A stretch of DNA of 64,000 nucleotides from Ulota crispa (taxonomy: Eukaryota; Streptophyta; Bryopsida; Orthotrichales; Orthotrichaceae). The notes under the pieces are model-generated. The model was given only the letters and a program-made list of their open reading frames with translations, made no database searches and was not told the DNA's origin. Position 1 is the stretch's first letter. Every line of letters starts with the position of its first letter. The stretch covers positions 16,640,002 through 16,704,001 of the forward strand of contig OY987242.1 in NCBI GenBank assembly GCA_963920765.1, read 5' to 3'. A program made the position numbers and the translations under genes. Positions 22,886 through 34,800 of the stretch are shown here, piece by piece.

Positions 22886-23676
22886 CAATCTAAAAGAATA
22901 CTTAAATGATGCCTTTTAACCAAAGTTTATTGGACACGATATTGGAGGATTTGGAAACAAAAGTACAATTTTGGCACTTCCAAATTTTACATAAGCGAGA
23001 ATATTTTGGTGAGTTAGAGTGAATTTCATGATAATTTCTTCAAGATCTTATATTAATGACGGAAGATCTTGAAAGAGTTATCCACTTAAATTTCATTCTA
23101 AATCACCAAAATAATCTCACAGATGCAAAATTTAAAAGTCCCAGAGTTGGTCATTTTCCCAAATTAACTGATATTGTGTTTTGGCTTAGTAACCACCAGC
23201 ACCAAGATTGGGAGCTGTTGAGGGAGATTGAAACTTCAAGTTTTTAAAATAAAACCCTACTTTTGAGGACATAAATCTGCCACATCAAAAAATTAAGAAA
23301 TTTGGATTCTTAATTAAAACTAGGAGTTGGCGTTTGCTACGTTACGTATTCATCATTAGAATTTTGTTAGAATTTTTGTATGTTAGATAGAAATTAGTTT
23401 GTAAAGTAAAAGTTTAATTATACCACAAAGACTATAGATGTGATATTACGAAGGTCAATATGTGATATCACAAAGGTCATTATCAGATTTTAGTAGTATG
23501 ATGACATTCAATTTTGGGAATCTCTAGCATTTTGAGAATATTGTTTCTTAGTGTGGTTTATCTTGCAAGTTGCATTTTTATGTTTTGTGAGAATAATTTC
23601 AAGTTGGCTTATTTCACGCAAAAGGAGCGTAAAAGTGGCATTTCAGATTCTCTCTCATGTGGGAAAACCAACAGCA
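22886..23676. other. No recognisable gene
   Basis: Two plus-strand frames (23056-23247 and 23514-23741) are short and unrecognisable. Nothing else seen. Confidence 0.4.
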
Positions 23677-23930
23677 ACACCATATTCATTAAAATGGGAG
23701 ATTGGGCACCTCTCAAAATAACCATGTTGATTTTGACCTAAATTGGCAATTTTCATTAAAGGTAGAGTTTTCAACTAAATTGACATAAAACTTTCTAATT
23801 TTAAGTCAATTTTGAAAAGTTTTCTTGCAATTTAGCTCAACTCTAGCTAAATTGCAATAAAACCTTTTGTCAAATTTCTTTCCAATTACCTCTCAATTCA
23901 GTGAAAATCTCCCATTTTAATGAATGAACC
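23677..23930. mobile_element. Foldback element, TTCATTAAAATGGGAG family, copy 2
   Basis: The left end reads ACACCATATTCATTAAAATG and the right end includes CTCCCATTTTAATGAATG. The interior AGCTAAATTGCAATAAAACC is shared with the copy at 10928-11197. The outer few bases of the right end are degraded and no clean target duplication is visible. Confidence 0.6.
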
Positions 23931-24113
23931 TTTCAACGCTAACTCTCTCTTCAGCTTTTCAGCTACGATGCTCAGTATTAGTACAGTTGAATTTGCCAAA
24001 GGAAAGATACTGACTTTTGCATACGCAAATAAGGGTATTTTTATTTTGTTTTACTTTATTTCTAATTCCAAAAGTATGAAAAGAGTTTTGAGTTGTTAAA
24101 TTATCTATCTATA

Positions 24114-24380
24114 ACACCATATTTGTTAATTTGGGAAAAACAGGTGTCCCACTTTGTATTCCATCTTAAACCCAAAAAGTTACCTTAAACTAGATTCAAG
24201 GGTATTAGATTCAATCTAAACCACTAAGATTTTTTCCCTCACAAATTCCTCCTCTCAAGTGAGGACACGTGTACAAAAAAAACGCTGCGAGCTAAGTTTT
24301 AGGAGACCTCCTAAAACTTTCACCTCAAAATTTGAAAATCTCAAAATGTATGGTTTTTCCCAAATTAACAAATATGGTGT
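24114..24380. mobile_element. Foldback MITE with perfect 10 bp flanking duplication, 267 bp
   Basis: The left end reads ACACCATATTTGTTAATTTG and the right end is its complement over more than 20 bp. It is flanked by TCTATCTATA on both sides (24104-24113 and 24381-24390). A 10 bp duplication fits Mutator-like elements (8-11 bp). The end sequence resembles the TTCATTAAAATGGGAG family. Confidence 0.75.
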
Positions 24381-24390
24381 TCTATCTATA

Positions 24391-25591
24391 TAACAAAATA
24401 CAATTTACTACCATGGCAATCCTTTTACCATGATTCTTTTATTGCATGGGTAAATAAAACCTCCATGGGTAAAAGGTTTGAGAACATAAAAAACTTGCAT
24501 AGATAAAAATCTACTTAGGTAAAATTTGCATAGGTAAAAACCTACATGCAAAAAAATATAGGGGAAAATAATAGTATGTAAAAAAATGCGTGGGTAAACA
24601 ATAAACAATGTAACATATTTACTACGTGTTTAAAAACATATAATATATATAAAAATGGTGTAAATAATAACTACATGGGTAAAAAAACTATGTAGGTAAA
24701 AAATAAATACTAATTTTCTATGTGAGAAAACAATGACGTTCCTTTTCCTGCATGGGTTAAAAACTCTATGGGTCTAGAACAAAAAATGTTTTATTGCAAG
24801 AGAATGTTTTGTAAACAAAAACAGATGTTTTATTGCATGAGTAAAGTTTGAAATTGAAATGCACAAATAAAGTAGGAATCATTTTCTTAGGGAGAAAGTG
24901 TATTGTGTAACTAGGTTTAAAAGTATTTTACATCCTGTCAGATCAACGAGTGCCTATACTAGTTTTCAAATAAATTTCAAATAAATTAAAGCTTTCAATT
25001 TTCAAACAAGAGATTATTGACTATAATCACCCATTGTTTATATTGAAATAATTGAGTGAATTTGAGTTTGCCATCGTACGCATCAATTTTTTATCAATAG
25101 AAGTTAAAACAAACATTTTGAAATTTTTTCAAAGTATAGAATGAAAAATAACGAGTCCCAAAATCCAAAAAAAAATCTGTTACATTCGAAGTGTTAAATT
25201 CTAATTGTGATTTTTTTTAAGCGTGTTTGTAGTATATTCGCATTTTGTAGTCATATTTAAATATTGTTTTTTGAAGAGTTTTTTTTATTTTAAAAAGCTG
25301 GTTTTGAAGGAACTGTAAACTAGTGTACTCTGTGAATCATAGAATGTGTTAAAAAGAAAGATTTTGGAGATCTATATCAAGCAAGCTTTGAAAAAAACCA
25401 TGAAGTTGTTTACTAACATGTAAGTGAATGAAGAAGCAAGTTGATAGGCATGCTCGGGACTTGTTGAGAGGATTTCTAAGAAGTACTCGAGGTCGAGCAA
25501 TGGATGGTGAGGTGATGGTGATGGACTGCAAACAACAACTGGTAGCACTAAATTATGAATAAAGAGCAAGAATGATATTTTTAAGTAGGCC
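24391..25591. other. No recognisable gene
   Basis: Very AT-rich. A GGTAAA-type motif recurs irregularly between about 24430 and 24770. No frame with a domain. Confidence 0.4.
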
Positions 25592-25819
25592 TTAACCCCT
25601 AAGCGTCCAGAGTTGAAACAAAACAAAAGCTTGACTTGTGTGTAATCAAAGTGCCCTTGTGGATTGCCATATGAATTGTTAGTGGAAAGCGTCTCCATCA
25701 TGCTGAACTAAATTGGAAGTGGTTTCACCAAACGTGCAATGAGATTATATTGGTCAAAATTGAGTTGACCCAGCTTTTTGAGAGACATTATAATGTCTTT
25801 CGGGCCGCTCAAGGGTTAA
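25592..25819. mobile_element. Short TTAACCC-terminated foldback, about 228 bp
   Basis: The left end is TTAACCCCTAAGCGTCCAG and the complement of the right end is TTAACCCTTGAGCGGCCCG. Same terminal type as 9305-9523 and 59414-59661. It directly abuts the Mutator-like MITE that follows. Confidence 0.5.
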
Positions 25820-25825
25820 TTGTAA

Positions 25826-26145
25826 GGGGAAATTTCATGGATATCCTTGAAGTTTGCAATATTTTCATAGATACCTCTGTTTTTTCAGAAATATCACAAA
25901 TACCCTTGGATCAAAAAAATTAGGTGTTTGTTTTGTTATAAATACCACTTCCCTTCACCTTTTGTGCACATGCATAACAAGAAAGAAGTAATATGCACAC
26001 AATTGCACAAAAGTAGAAGGAAGTGACATGCATAACAAAACTAACATCTAATTTTTTTGGTGCAAGGGTATTTGTGATATTTCTGAAAAAGCAAGGTTAT
26101 CTATGAAAATATTGCAAACTTCAAGGGTATCCATGAAATTTTCCC
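25826..26145. mobile_element. Mutator-like MITE, GGGAAAATTTCATGG family, copy 2
   Basis: The left end reads GGGGAAATTTCATGGATATC and the complement of the right end reads GGGAAAATTTCATGGATACC. Arms run for over 100 bp. The flanks TAATTGTAA and TAACTATAA agree at 7 of 9 positions, fitting an aged 9 bp duplication. Confidence 0.75.
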
Positions 26146-26784
26146 TAACTATAACTATAATTACTTCAAGTTCTGCCCTCATTTGTAATTATCTTGTGAT
26201 GTCATGCCTTTATTTGTAGATTCTTCTAAACATTATCCAACTCCTAGTGAATCTAAAATTAATGACTTCATATTGAAAATAAATTCTCATTTTATTATTC
26301 CAATTTTGATCATGTATTGATAAAATATTGAACAACTGTGGCATATTTTATTAGAAAAAATTTGAATGTAAGCGCAATAATCATTAATCCCTAAAGGATC
26401 AATTGTCCCCTTGGGGTGGTACTTTGGGCATGTACCTATGACTAAACTATTTAGTGTGATTTTTTGAAACTTTTATTGAAGGTGGGGAATTCAAAGAGCT
26501 ATGTGGGCATCAAGAAAAATCTTCATTCCAACATTGCACAAAGAAGTTACGCAAGTTTTTTTGAAAAATGGGGAAGAGGGGGTAGCAGGGGCAGCAACTA
26601 TCCTTTGTACAGGAGTGTTGACTGCAAGGTTGGGTAGTCCTTTGGGGCATTTGAAATATGCTTGTTGGGCAGGTTTAGCATGAGGGTTCAGGGTGGGCCC
26701 GGTCTAGGTCCTCTGACACTATGAGTTCAATGAGGCAGGGGCAACGGCAATACAACCCCATGATTGGGCAAGGCTCTAACACAT

Positions 26785-26937
26785 CCCTAGAAGAAATCCT
26801 GCAATAAACAACTAGTTCACAACGACAGCAAATGTCCTAAACGACTCAATTTGACTGTAATTGAGTCATTGTATAGTTGTTTAGAACATTTGCAATCGTT
26901 GTGAACTAGTCATTTAGGACATGTTTTTCTTCTAGTG
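26785..26937. mobile_element. CACTA-like MITE, 153 bp, nested
   Basis: The left end is CCCTAGAAGAAATCCTG and the complement of the right end is CACTAGAAGAAAAACATG. Most of the element is a hairpin around ACTCAATT. It is flanked by CAT on both sides, the 3 bp duplication expected of CACTA elements. The left terminal CACTA has one mismatch. Confidence 0.6.
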
Positions 26938-26991
26938 CATGCCAAAGGGTGTGGTCATGTAAGGGGGGGGGGAGGATAGGCCCATTCCTAA

Positions 26992-27203
26992 GAGCCAGTT
27001 TCCATGGGGGGGCTGGAGTGGTTCGGGCTGGACCTCCTACCTCTGATTTTGCAAAAGTTGACTTGCAATCTTGGAGGCTTGGACCCTTGAGTAGAGGTTC
27101 TTTTCTAAATTCTATGTCTGATAAAGATTTCAGAGTTATTCCTTGACTCTGCCCTGGTCAACCTAGAGGCCCCCTCTAGTTCCGATCCCCATAGAAATTG
27201 GCC
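26992..27203. mobile_element. Tourist-like MITE, relative of 6628-6842
   Basis: The left end GAGCCAGTTTCCATGGGG and the complement of the right end, GGCCAATTTCTATGGGG, match the termini of the element at 6628-6842. TAA precedes the left end. The right flank is AAG, so the target duplication is not preserved. Confidence 0.5.
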
Positions 27204-28750
27204 AAGGACCCCAACCCCTTGTTTTTATGTGCCCTCCAACAATCTTCATGTTTGATTTTTTGACCAAGTTCTAAGGTAACCGCACCCATTCCTGAGCATT
27301 TAAGGGCATTTAAGGGTTTAGGGTACTTCAAAGTCTCGGAAAATTCAAGAATTTTTTTGTAGGGTTAGTGTTTCAACAAGCTATCATGGAACATAATTTT
27401 TGTGAAAAAAGTGTTGCAGACTATTTTATACTAAAGGGCAAAGTTGCAGCTCACAGGTCCCTATTAGCAACTCTAGACTACCCTTGAAGCTGCTTTGATA
27501 TGTTCCTATACATGTGCTTAACGGTCCCAATCCCAACCATCTCACAGCAACTTAGCAATTGACATGTGGCAAGATTTTCTTGTGCAAGGGACATTCACTT
27601 CTCCACTTTGGGTTCACAATGAGTGATGAACACTTCAAAAGTAGGGCTCCACTTTGGGGACTGCTCATGTATGGGTGATGTTACCTTCCATAGGATTTTT
27701 TTTTTTTTTTTTTTTGTTCTTACCATTTGGATTGGTATAATTAACTTTTTTAAATTTTACATAAAGCCTCTAGTTTTGCCTAGTGTATTTGGCAAAATTC
27801 ATGACCTTCTGACATTACAAGATTTTATGTACTATGTTGTATTGCTCCAATTCATTTGAAATTTCTTCCACACACACACCCAACATGATCTTTTACATGG
27901 AAAAAATAAACCTCAACTTTGTGTAGACCAATTTTTTTGCTATGAGAGTGGTGAAAGGCTTCTAAAATTACTGGACAAGAAGGAAAAAAAACTTTTCTTT
28001 CCACTTCAACTGTAAATATCTCACTCTTCTCCATCTGAAAAGAGCTGATTTTTTTTTCCATGCATACTTCCCATAGACTAGAGCAATATCCTACGGTTCA
28101 ATTTTCATGAAAATCTTTTTTTTATGTATTTCCACTCATTCCCCTAAAAGTGGCAGTTTTGAGTGAAATTTACAAAACAAAAAAAAAAGGCTTGGTACTT
28201 TAGGGGATAAACATGAAAACATGAAGACGTGGATTGTATTTTTTTTTAGTGTTAGACAAAAACGATGTTCCTTTATGTGAAAAAGCTCTTGACAAAACAT
28301 GTCCTTCATCCAAAAATGGTTTTTCAATTCCGAATTGGGATGCATTATCCTAAAGTCAAAATGAATTGTAAGATTGAAATATCATATGTTGACTTGCAAG
28401 CTTCCATACCATTTCAAATTCAACTTTTAGGACAAACATTTATTTGAGATCAAATCAGCTACTTGAAGAGATTTGTTAGAAACATGCAGCTTAGAAGATT
28501 AATTTAACGAGTTGCAGTCTTGCACGCCATGAATAATAACACTTCTATGAGTGGATTAGAAACATAACCGAATGTAATTTTCTGCATAACTGAAAGAACA
28601 ACATTTTTAACTTTCAAATGCCTAAAGAGGCCAAATGAAGCCAATTCTAACCCAGATTCCCACTACAATAAATAAAAAAGGTATGAAGTTTCAAAAAAGA
28701 GGCCAAAGAAAAAAGGTTCGTGTACTCTAGTAGTAAAAACGACAAAAAGC

Positions 28751-28756
28751 TTTATT
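28751..28756 (-). terminator. AATAAA polyadenylation signal of the SUVR5-like gene
   Basis: On the minus strand AATAAA lies about 83 bp downstream of the stop codon at 28839, a normal distance for a plant 3' untranslated region. Confidence 0.5.
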
Positions 28757-28838
28757 GACTCTTTTGCTTTGATAAATCGCGAGTTCTGCCAAAAGACAAA
28801 ATCTGAAGCTCTTTATCAATCAAATGAAACTACTGAAT

Positions 28839-31800
28839 TCAGTAAAGTCTACCACGGCAGTTTGAGGCCCCACAATAACAGGGGCAACCCTTTCCAGGAA
28901 GCAATTTATACCTATAATCGTATGCGAGCTCCTCTCCAGCGGCAATCTAAGCACACAAACAAGGAGCACTGCTCAGAGGAGTAGAATCCTGAAGCAAAAA
29001 ACTTTATAAACTATAAAAAATGTAGGGAAATTTACAATAGGGGCATGAAATCAAAAAATATTACAGATAGGGGCACAGTTTCAAAATAATTACAAACAGG
29101 GGCACCATTTCAAAATAATTTGTAAATTTTTGAAATTTTTTTTTGGTTTGGACATTGGTTGATTTAGATACATCACATTAAATGTTAGTTAACTTCCCAA
29201 AAACTTAGAGGCCTCTCCAAAATTGCCATCCTCTTTACTAAGGCTTGATTTGGAGAGACCTCCAAGCTTTTGGGAAGTTGGCTAACATTTAATATGATGT
29301 ACCTAAATCAACCAATGTCCAAACCAAAAAATTATAAAAAATTTACAAATTAAATCGAAACTATGCCCCTATCTGTAACATTTTTTGTTTTCATGCCCCT
29401 ATTTGTAATTTCCCCAAAAATATACACTAACGAATCATCGACATAAGCAGATTTCCTTGTGACATAACTAAGTCCATCCAAGTACTACAGGTATTCCCAT
29501 GACGTCATCAATTTGCTTGAACACATTGAGAGGGACTTACATCGCGTTTGGCGAAAAAGCCAATGTGAGCTAATTGACAGTCCAAACTTTCAACGAGCAC
29601 CTCGTAATTGATCAAATTGGGGTCACAACTGCATTTTATAAAAAACCACAAAACACTTGTTAAGCCGTTTCTAGCAAATTCCTGTATCTCCCACAAAACT
29701 AGCAATATGAGTGAGAAGTCAGTAATCATCTTAATTAATATCACTTGTCAAGCCTATAGGATTAACAAAAGAAACCTCTGGGATATAGAATGTTGAACTG
29801 ATTCAAAAATTACAATCAAACCTAAAATGGAACTGTACAAAAGCTGCAATAAATGAATTTCTGCAATCATATGACACCAAGTCATTACATTCATTGCACA
29901 GAAAATTTCTGCAATCATATTCCTTTCGTGACATTCAGACATAAATTTAAGTGAATCCATCTAGTAGCTGAGTTTGCGACAGCCGTGGCTAAATAAAAGC
30001 TCTCACCCAAAATAAACGTTTCCAAACCTACCTCTGAAAACTACCGCAAATCTTTATTATTAGTGACAAAACTCGAAGAAAGATTTAGCCTAGTGTAGTT
30101 TTAAATGCGTATTTATTGCTTTTTGTAAATGGCTTCCAATTCTGATAAAACTGAATTACATTATAAGAGGATAGTAAACTTTGAATTATTCCAACTTTTA
30201 TTTACGATCCACAACATGTCTTCTCGTGGCATTGAAACTCACCTATGATTGATAAATCGAGCGACATTTCCGTATCTGGTTGCATCAATGACAAATAGCT
30301 TCGAAACAGATCTTGAACCAATCATGTCCAGATGTGCATCAATGTTGTACAAATAACTGCAGCCCACTTGATCGTATCTGTTGCATAAATTAATCAAAAC
30401 CCTTGACAATCTACTCATTATATACAACCACCCAAACGCACAGATAAATATTTCTTTCCAGGCACTGTGTAGTGTCTACACGCCTGAAGTTGCATATATA
30501 CTGGAGGACAAAGAAAAATGGTAAGAGTAATACATGCGACTTGCAATTATAAAGGAAGAATCAACAATAAAATGACACTAATGGTGATAATTAACAAGTA
30601 CCACAGATCCACATCGATTTATAAGGTTAAACAGAACTTGTTACCTCTCTCCTCTTTCATTCGCTTCCGAATCGTTCAGGACCTCTCCTACATACTCGCA
30701 CACAAAAGTACCACGTGTAATGGGCTCGGCTGCTCGCACACCCCATCCCTGCATCAAGCAAACCCCAGGACGATAATGTAAACCCGTAACCCTCCAATGG
30801 TTGATCAAACGAATGCATCCACGAAGTTATCAAAGCCGAGGTTTGTAATCCAATGACATAAAGCCAACAGTTGAACAGCGTTACCTTGTGCCGGCTTTTA
30901 AACACCTCAAGTTTCAACTGGACCCCCTTCTGTAGTACACGATTTTGGCAAGAATCTTTACACTGACAACTAGAATTGCACTCGTATACCATGTACCCAA
31001 CCTGTCAAAACACCGCTCATCAGTGTCCACCAAAAAAGAATGCGCATTGTGGCTGCAAAATGTTACATTGAAGATACGACATCAAGACAAATGAAACTTA
31101 CATCAAGAATGATACGGCCATGTTCATCATAAGCAAATCGGCCTTTAATGGAACTTCCATCAACAGAGCAAGCTTCAGCATTATCGGTGTCAAACATGGA
31201 CACGTGACCACAGATGGACGCTGAGCACTTCTCGTCAGTGCACGAACATCCCACTCGCGAGCTCTGTCCAAAACAATTCCCACTGTAGCAGTCAAAAAGA
31301 CAATAAAAACCCTCAGAGTATTCCAATCCTAGAACAAAGACCCTCCCTGAAAAAAACACACACAAGGGGAGACTGTGCAAGGGCTCCAAACACGAACCTT
31401 TGTATCCAGCCCCAAAGAAGAGTCAAGGTGCCGTTTAGTTATATAGACAAAATTATTCCAGGGCTGACTATCCCTTGGGGATGTGGAACTTCCAACGTCC
31501 GTACACAACGAACACGAGCAAGGCTCCATGGAATCCCCATCCATCACACAACGAATAGGCACTTTCTCCAAACCTTTACTTAAATCTTCCGATAGAAGCA
31601 CACCCTTCCAAATAGCGTTCTTACTGACATCTGGTTCCAAGAGTAGATGGAAACTAAATTAGAATGTAATATTTGCTTGAAGTGAGAGCCGCTCCAAGCT
31701 AAGAATCTCTTTGAGCGGGCGTCAATCGTTTTCAATAATGACATTCTGAATATTTTAATAAACAAAAACCCCGAACCGCATACAATTTAAACGTGGAGCG

Positions 31801-34800
31801 AGATCAAAAAATAAAAATAAGACTTTTAATACTTAAGAGCTGGTGATGACAGGGTTGGTAAAAAAATACGTTAACTGACGACGGTAAATGACCCAAAAAA
31901 TGAAACACCCACTCAGAGGGCATTACCTGCGCAAGTATTTGAAGGAGTTTTTGCAAATGCACTTAGGTCCATTGGCAAACTTGGCAATGAGGGTGATGCA
32001 CCATAAGTCTTGCAGCCGTCCGGGCATAGATATTTGTCTTGGTGCCAATGGATCTCTACTTTTGCTTCACTACAAAGATGTGCAGCCTGCACAAATAGTC
32101 TTGGCGGCAATACTGCATACCTCTTACTCAGTTCATTAAAAAACCAATCTTTACAGCAGGTACAGCGAGCGACCTCCAATAATTCCTTGCTATTAGGTGG
32201 GCGGTTCAACAATTCACCTTGCGATGGCCCGATTATTCCATCTTTTGTAAGCGTGAAAATTCCTGTCTGACACTCTCCACGGCCATTGATAATGAATGCT
32301 TGCTTGACAGCGGAATGCTCAGCTTGATGATGTCTACTCAAGTCCGGCAGCAAAGCAAACTCTAATCCACAAAATCGGCATTTCAACCTATTTGCGATTG
32401 GAGCTGGCGCAGAACCACTATTAACTGCAAGTCTTGCTAATCTTCGTGCTCTTTCTGCTTTTCTATCCCTCTTGCGAGGTGGCCTTCTCGTCTTCTGATC
32501 GACCAAATCCTGCTTCACAGCTCTCATACGTTGCAGAATTGCCTCAGCTCCACCTGATTGTTTCTTCATATGAACCGACCTCCCTCTTGTTACGTTTTTG
32601 GTTTTACTTCTTGCACGATACCTCCATTTCTTTACATTACCATCCTTGTCAGTTCCTTCTCCTTTAGTTCCATCCGTATCGACCCTCCTTTCTTCTTGTT
32701 TCATATTATTCCTTTGCATGGATAACATTCCACCAGAAGGAGACCGGACTTTCGTACGTCCATCTTGATCTTTATGAGCAGCTTGATGATGGCGTCCCAA
32801 GTCAGGGAGAAGCTGGAATCTCATCGAACAGTACCGGCAGTTGTATTTATATGTGTCCACGTCAACCCTCTTTGAATCATTTCCAGTCACCGCACCATCT
32901 ATTGCGTCCCAGTTCCTCTTCGCGCCAGAATGCAGAAGCTCTTGATCTTTATGCACGTTCTCTCTGTGTTGTTGAACTTCCCCGGATGTGCTAAAAATTT
33001 CACTGCAAAAACTGCACTTGTGGACCTTGCGTGACATGAGGGTAGACTCTACTCGTCCTGCAAAATCGGCACTGCTCCATTGAAGATAGTGTTGATCTTC
33101 CACATGCTGCCATAGGTGTTCAAAGTCGGAGCACTGTTTATCACACATCACACACACCGACCAACTTGGCGAGGAAATAGGAAGTGTAGGATGCGCAGCC
33201 TTCCAGTGCTGCACGACCTCCAATTTTCTTCTAAACACATCAGCATCCTTGCCACAAATACGACAGAGCAGACACTTTTCAAACAGCTGTGCCTCCGATT
33301 TATGATGTTCTTTCCAATGCTTTCCAAGCAGAGCGAGCTGTTCAAAATTTTGGCCACACAAGCAGCACGAGTTCCTAGTATCTGGGCCAGCTTGTTGATC
33401 TTCAGTCTGTGTAGCGATACACCCAACAACGTCAGAATGATAAAGAAAGGGGCTCGAAAAATCCAGCATAGAACATGAATGAAATTGACAACGATGTCCG
33501 ATTAACAGCCACGCAATCCTGCAAAGATATCCATAAGATATGAACCAACCTGTACGGATGACAATGCTGATTTCCCGGCACTACTATCATTTAACAATGC
33601 CTCAGTGTCTGACTTCAGAACGCCTCCAGGTTGAAGACCAGAGTTTTTTCTGCTGGTTGAACCTTCTTCCAACACCACCTTCGTCAGTCTCACTTTTTCT
33701 GCTGCAAGTATCTTTAGCAGCATCTCCCCGGAAGATAAATCTTTCACAGTCTCCTTCACGACAGAATCTACCATCTTATTGTACTGTGCTTCCTCGCTTA
33801 CTCCTGCGAACAGAAATTAACATATCATTCAACGTCATGATTGTAGTCAGAATCAAGAGTTACAAACACTGCAGGTATTAAAATTGGTCCAAATGAAGTA
33901 AGCATACATATAATGCAGTCTTCATCTCTTCAATGCAAGCACCTAATACGCGATCATCAAACACATCATAGAAGGCAGCGACGAACTACCAGGGCTCATA
34001 GTTGAGTTTCGTAAGCTGCCTATGACAAATCTAGACGAGCAAGCGCAATATGTAGACACACCTGGAATGTGATTCTAGTTCTCTAAAATTCGGAAAACCC
34101 GACATGCATAGATCTCGATGATAATCCCAGACAAATTCACCTGTGTCTCAATACAGCACTCTTTGTGAAGAAGTTATGAATCGATGCGATAAGATGATAT
34201 TATCAGGACAACGTTACGACAATTGGATTACGCTTTCAGGTTCCAATATTAAAGCCTACCATGGTCGCCAAGTAACTGAGTCCTTGAAAAAAGATTGCAA
34301 CAAATGGTTTCCAGAAATTACGATATTTCAAGTACGATATGCTACACTTAAAAGCATACCAAAAATTCTATAAATTGAAACTGCACACCTTCGTGGTCAA
34401 GGAAGGTCGCGAGGTTGGACTTAATTTCAATTTTGAATAGGGATTAGACGTCAAGTAATAATGATCGAATTGAGCTTACAGTAGCGGGTATCACCGTCGG
34501 TGAGTTATTCACTAGTGGATGTAAGAAGAAGAAGAAGAAAAACCCTACCCCCCTAATAATCATTAAATTCCGCTACCCACCTCTAGAAGTAATGTGTTTG
34601 GTAATTGAGAGAATGTGACACTATCTCCTTTTCTGTAAGCTTCCTTATCCACCTTTATGGAATTCAAGAATTCCATTGGCCAAACCATTTTCCTGTCTTG
34701 AATCCCAATAATGCATTTAAAAACATATTTCCAAAAATAACCAAGACATAAGAAAACTCAACACCGAGGTCTTTTCTGTACTTCGGTCGAGAAAGAACAT

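Larger units (their letters stand above)
26384..28210 (-). mobile_element. Non-autonomous TIR element, CCCCTAAAGGACC family, copy 3, with nested insertions
   Basis: The left end is TTAATCCCTAAAGGATC and the right end is GGTACTTTAGGGGATAA. Inside the left end a GGGCATGTACCTATGAC motif matches the other copies. At about 1.83 kb it is twice the family length because it contains a CACTA-like MITE and a Tourist-like MITE. Confidence 0.5.

Noticed and set aside
31913-33469. Zinc-finger frame as a stand-alone 518-residue protein
   Set aside because: The first ATG lies in an intron; splice sites on both sides join it in frame to the rest of the SUVR5-like gene.
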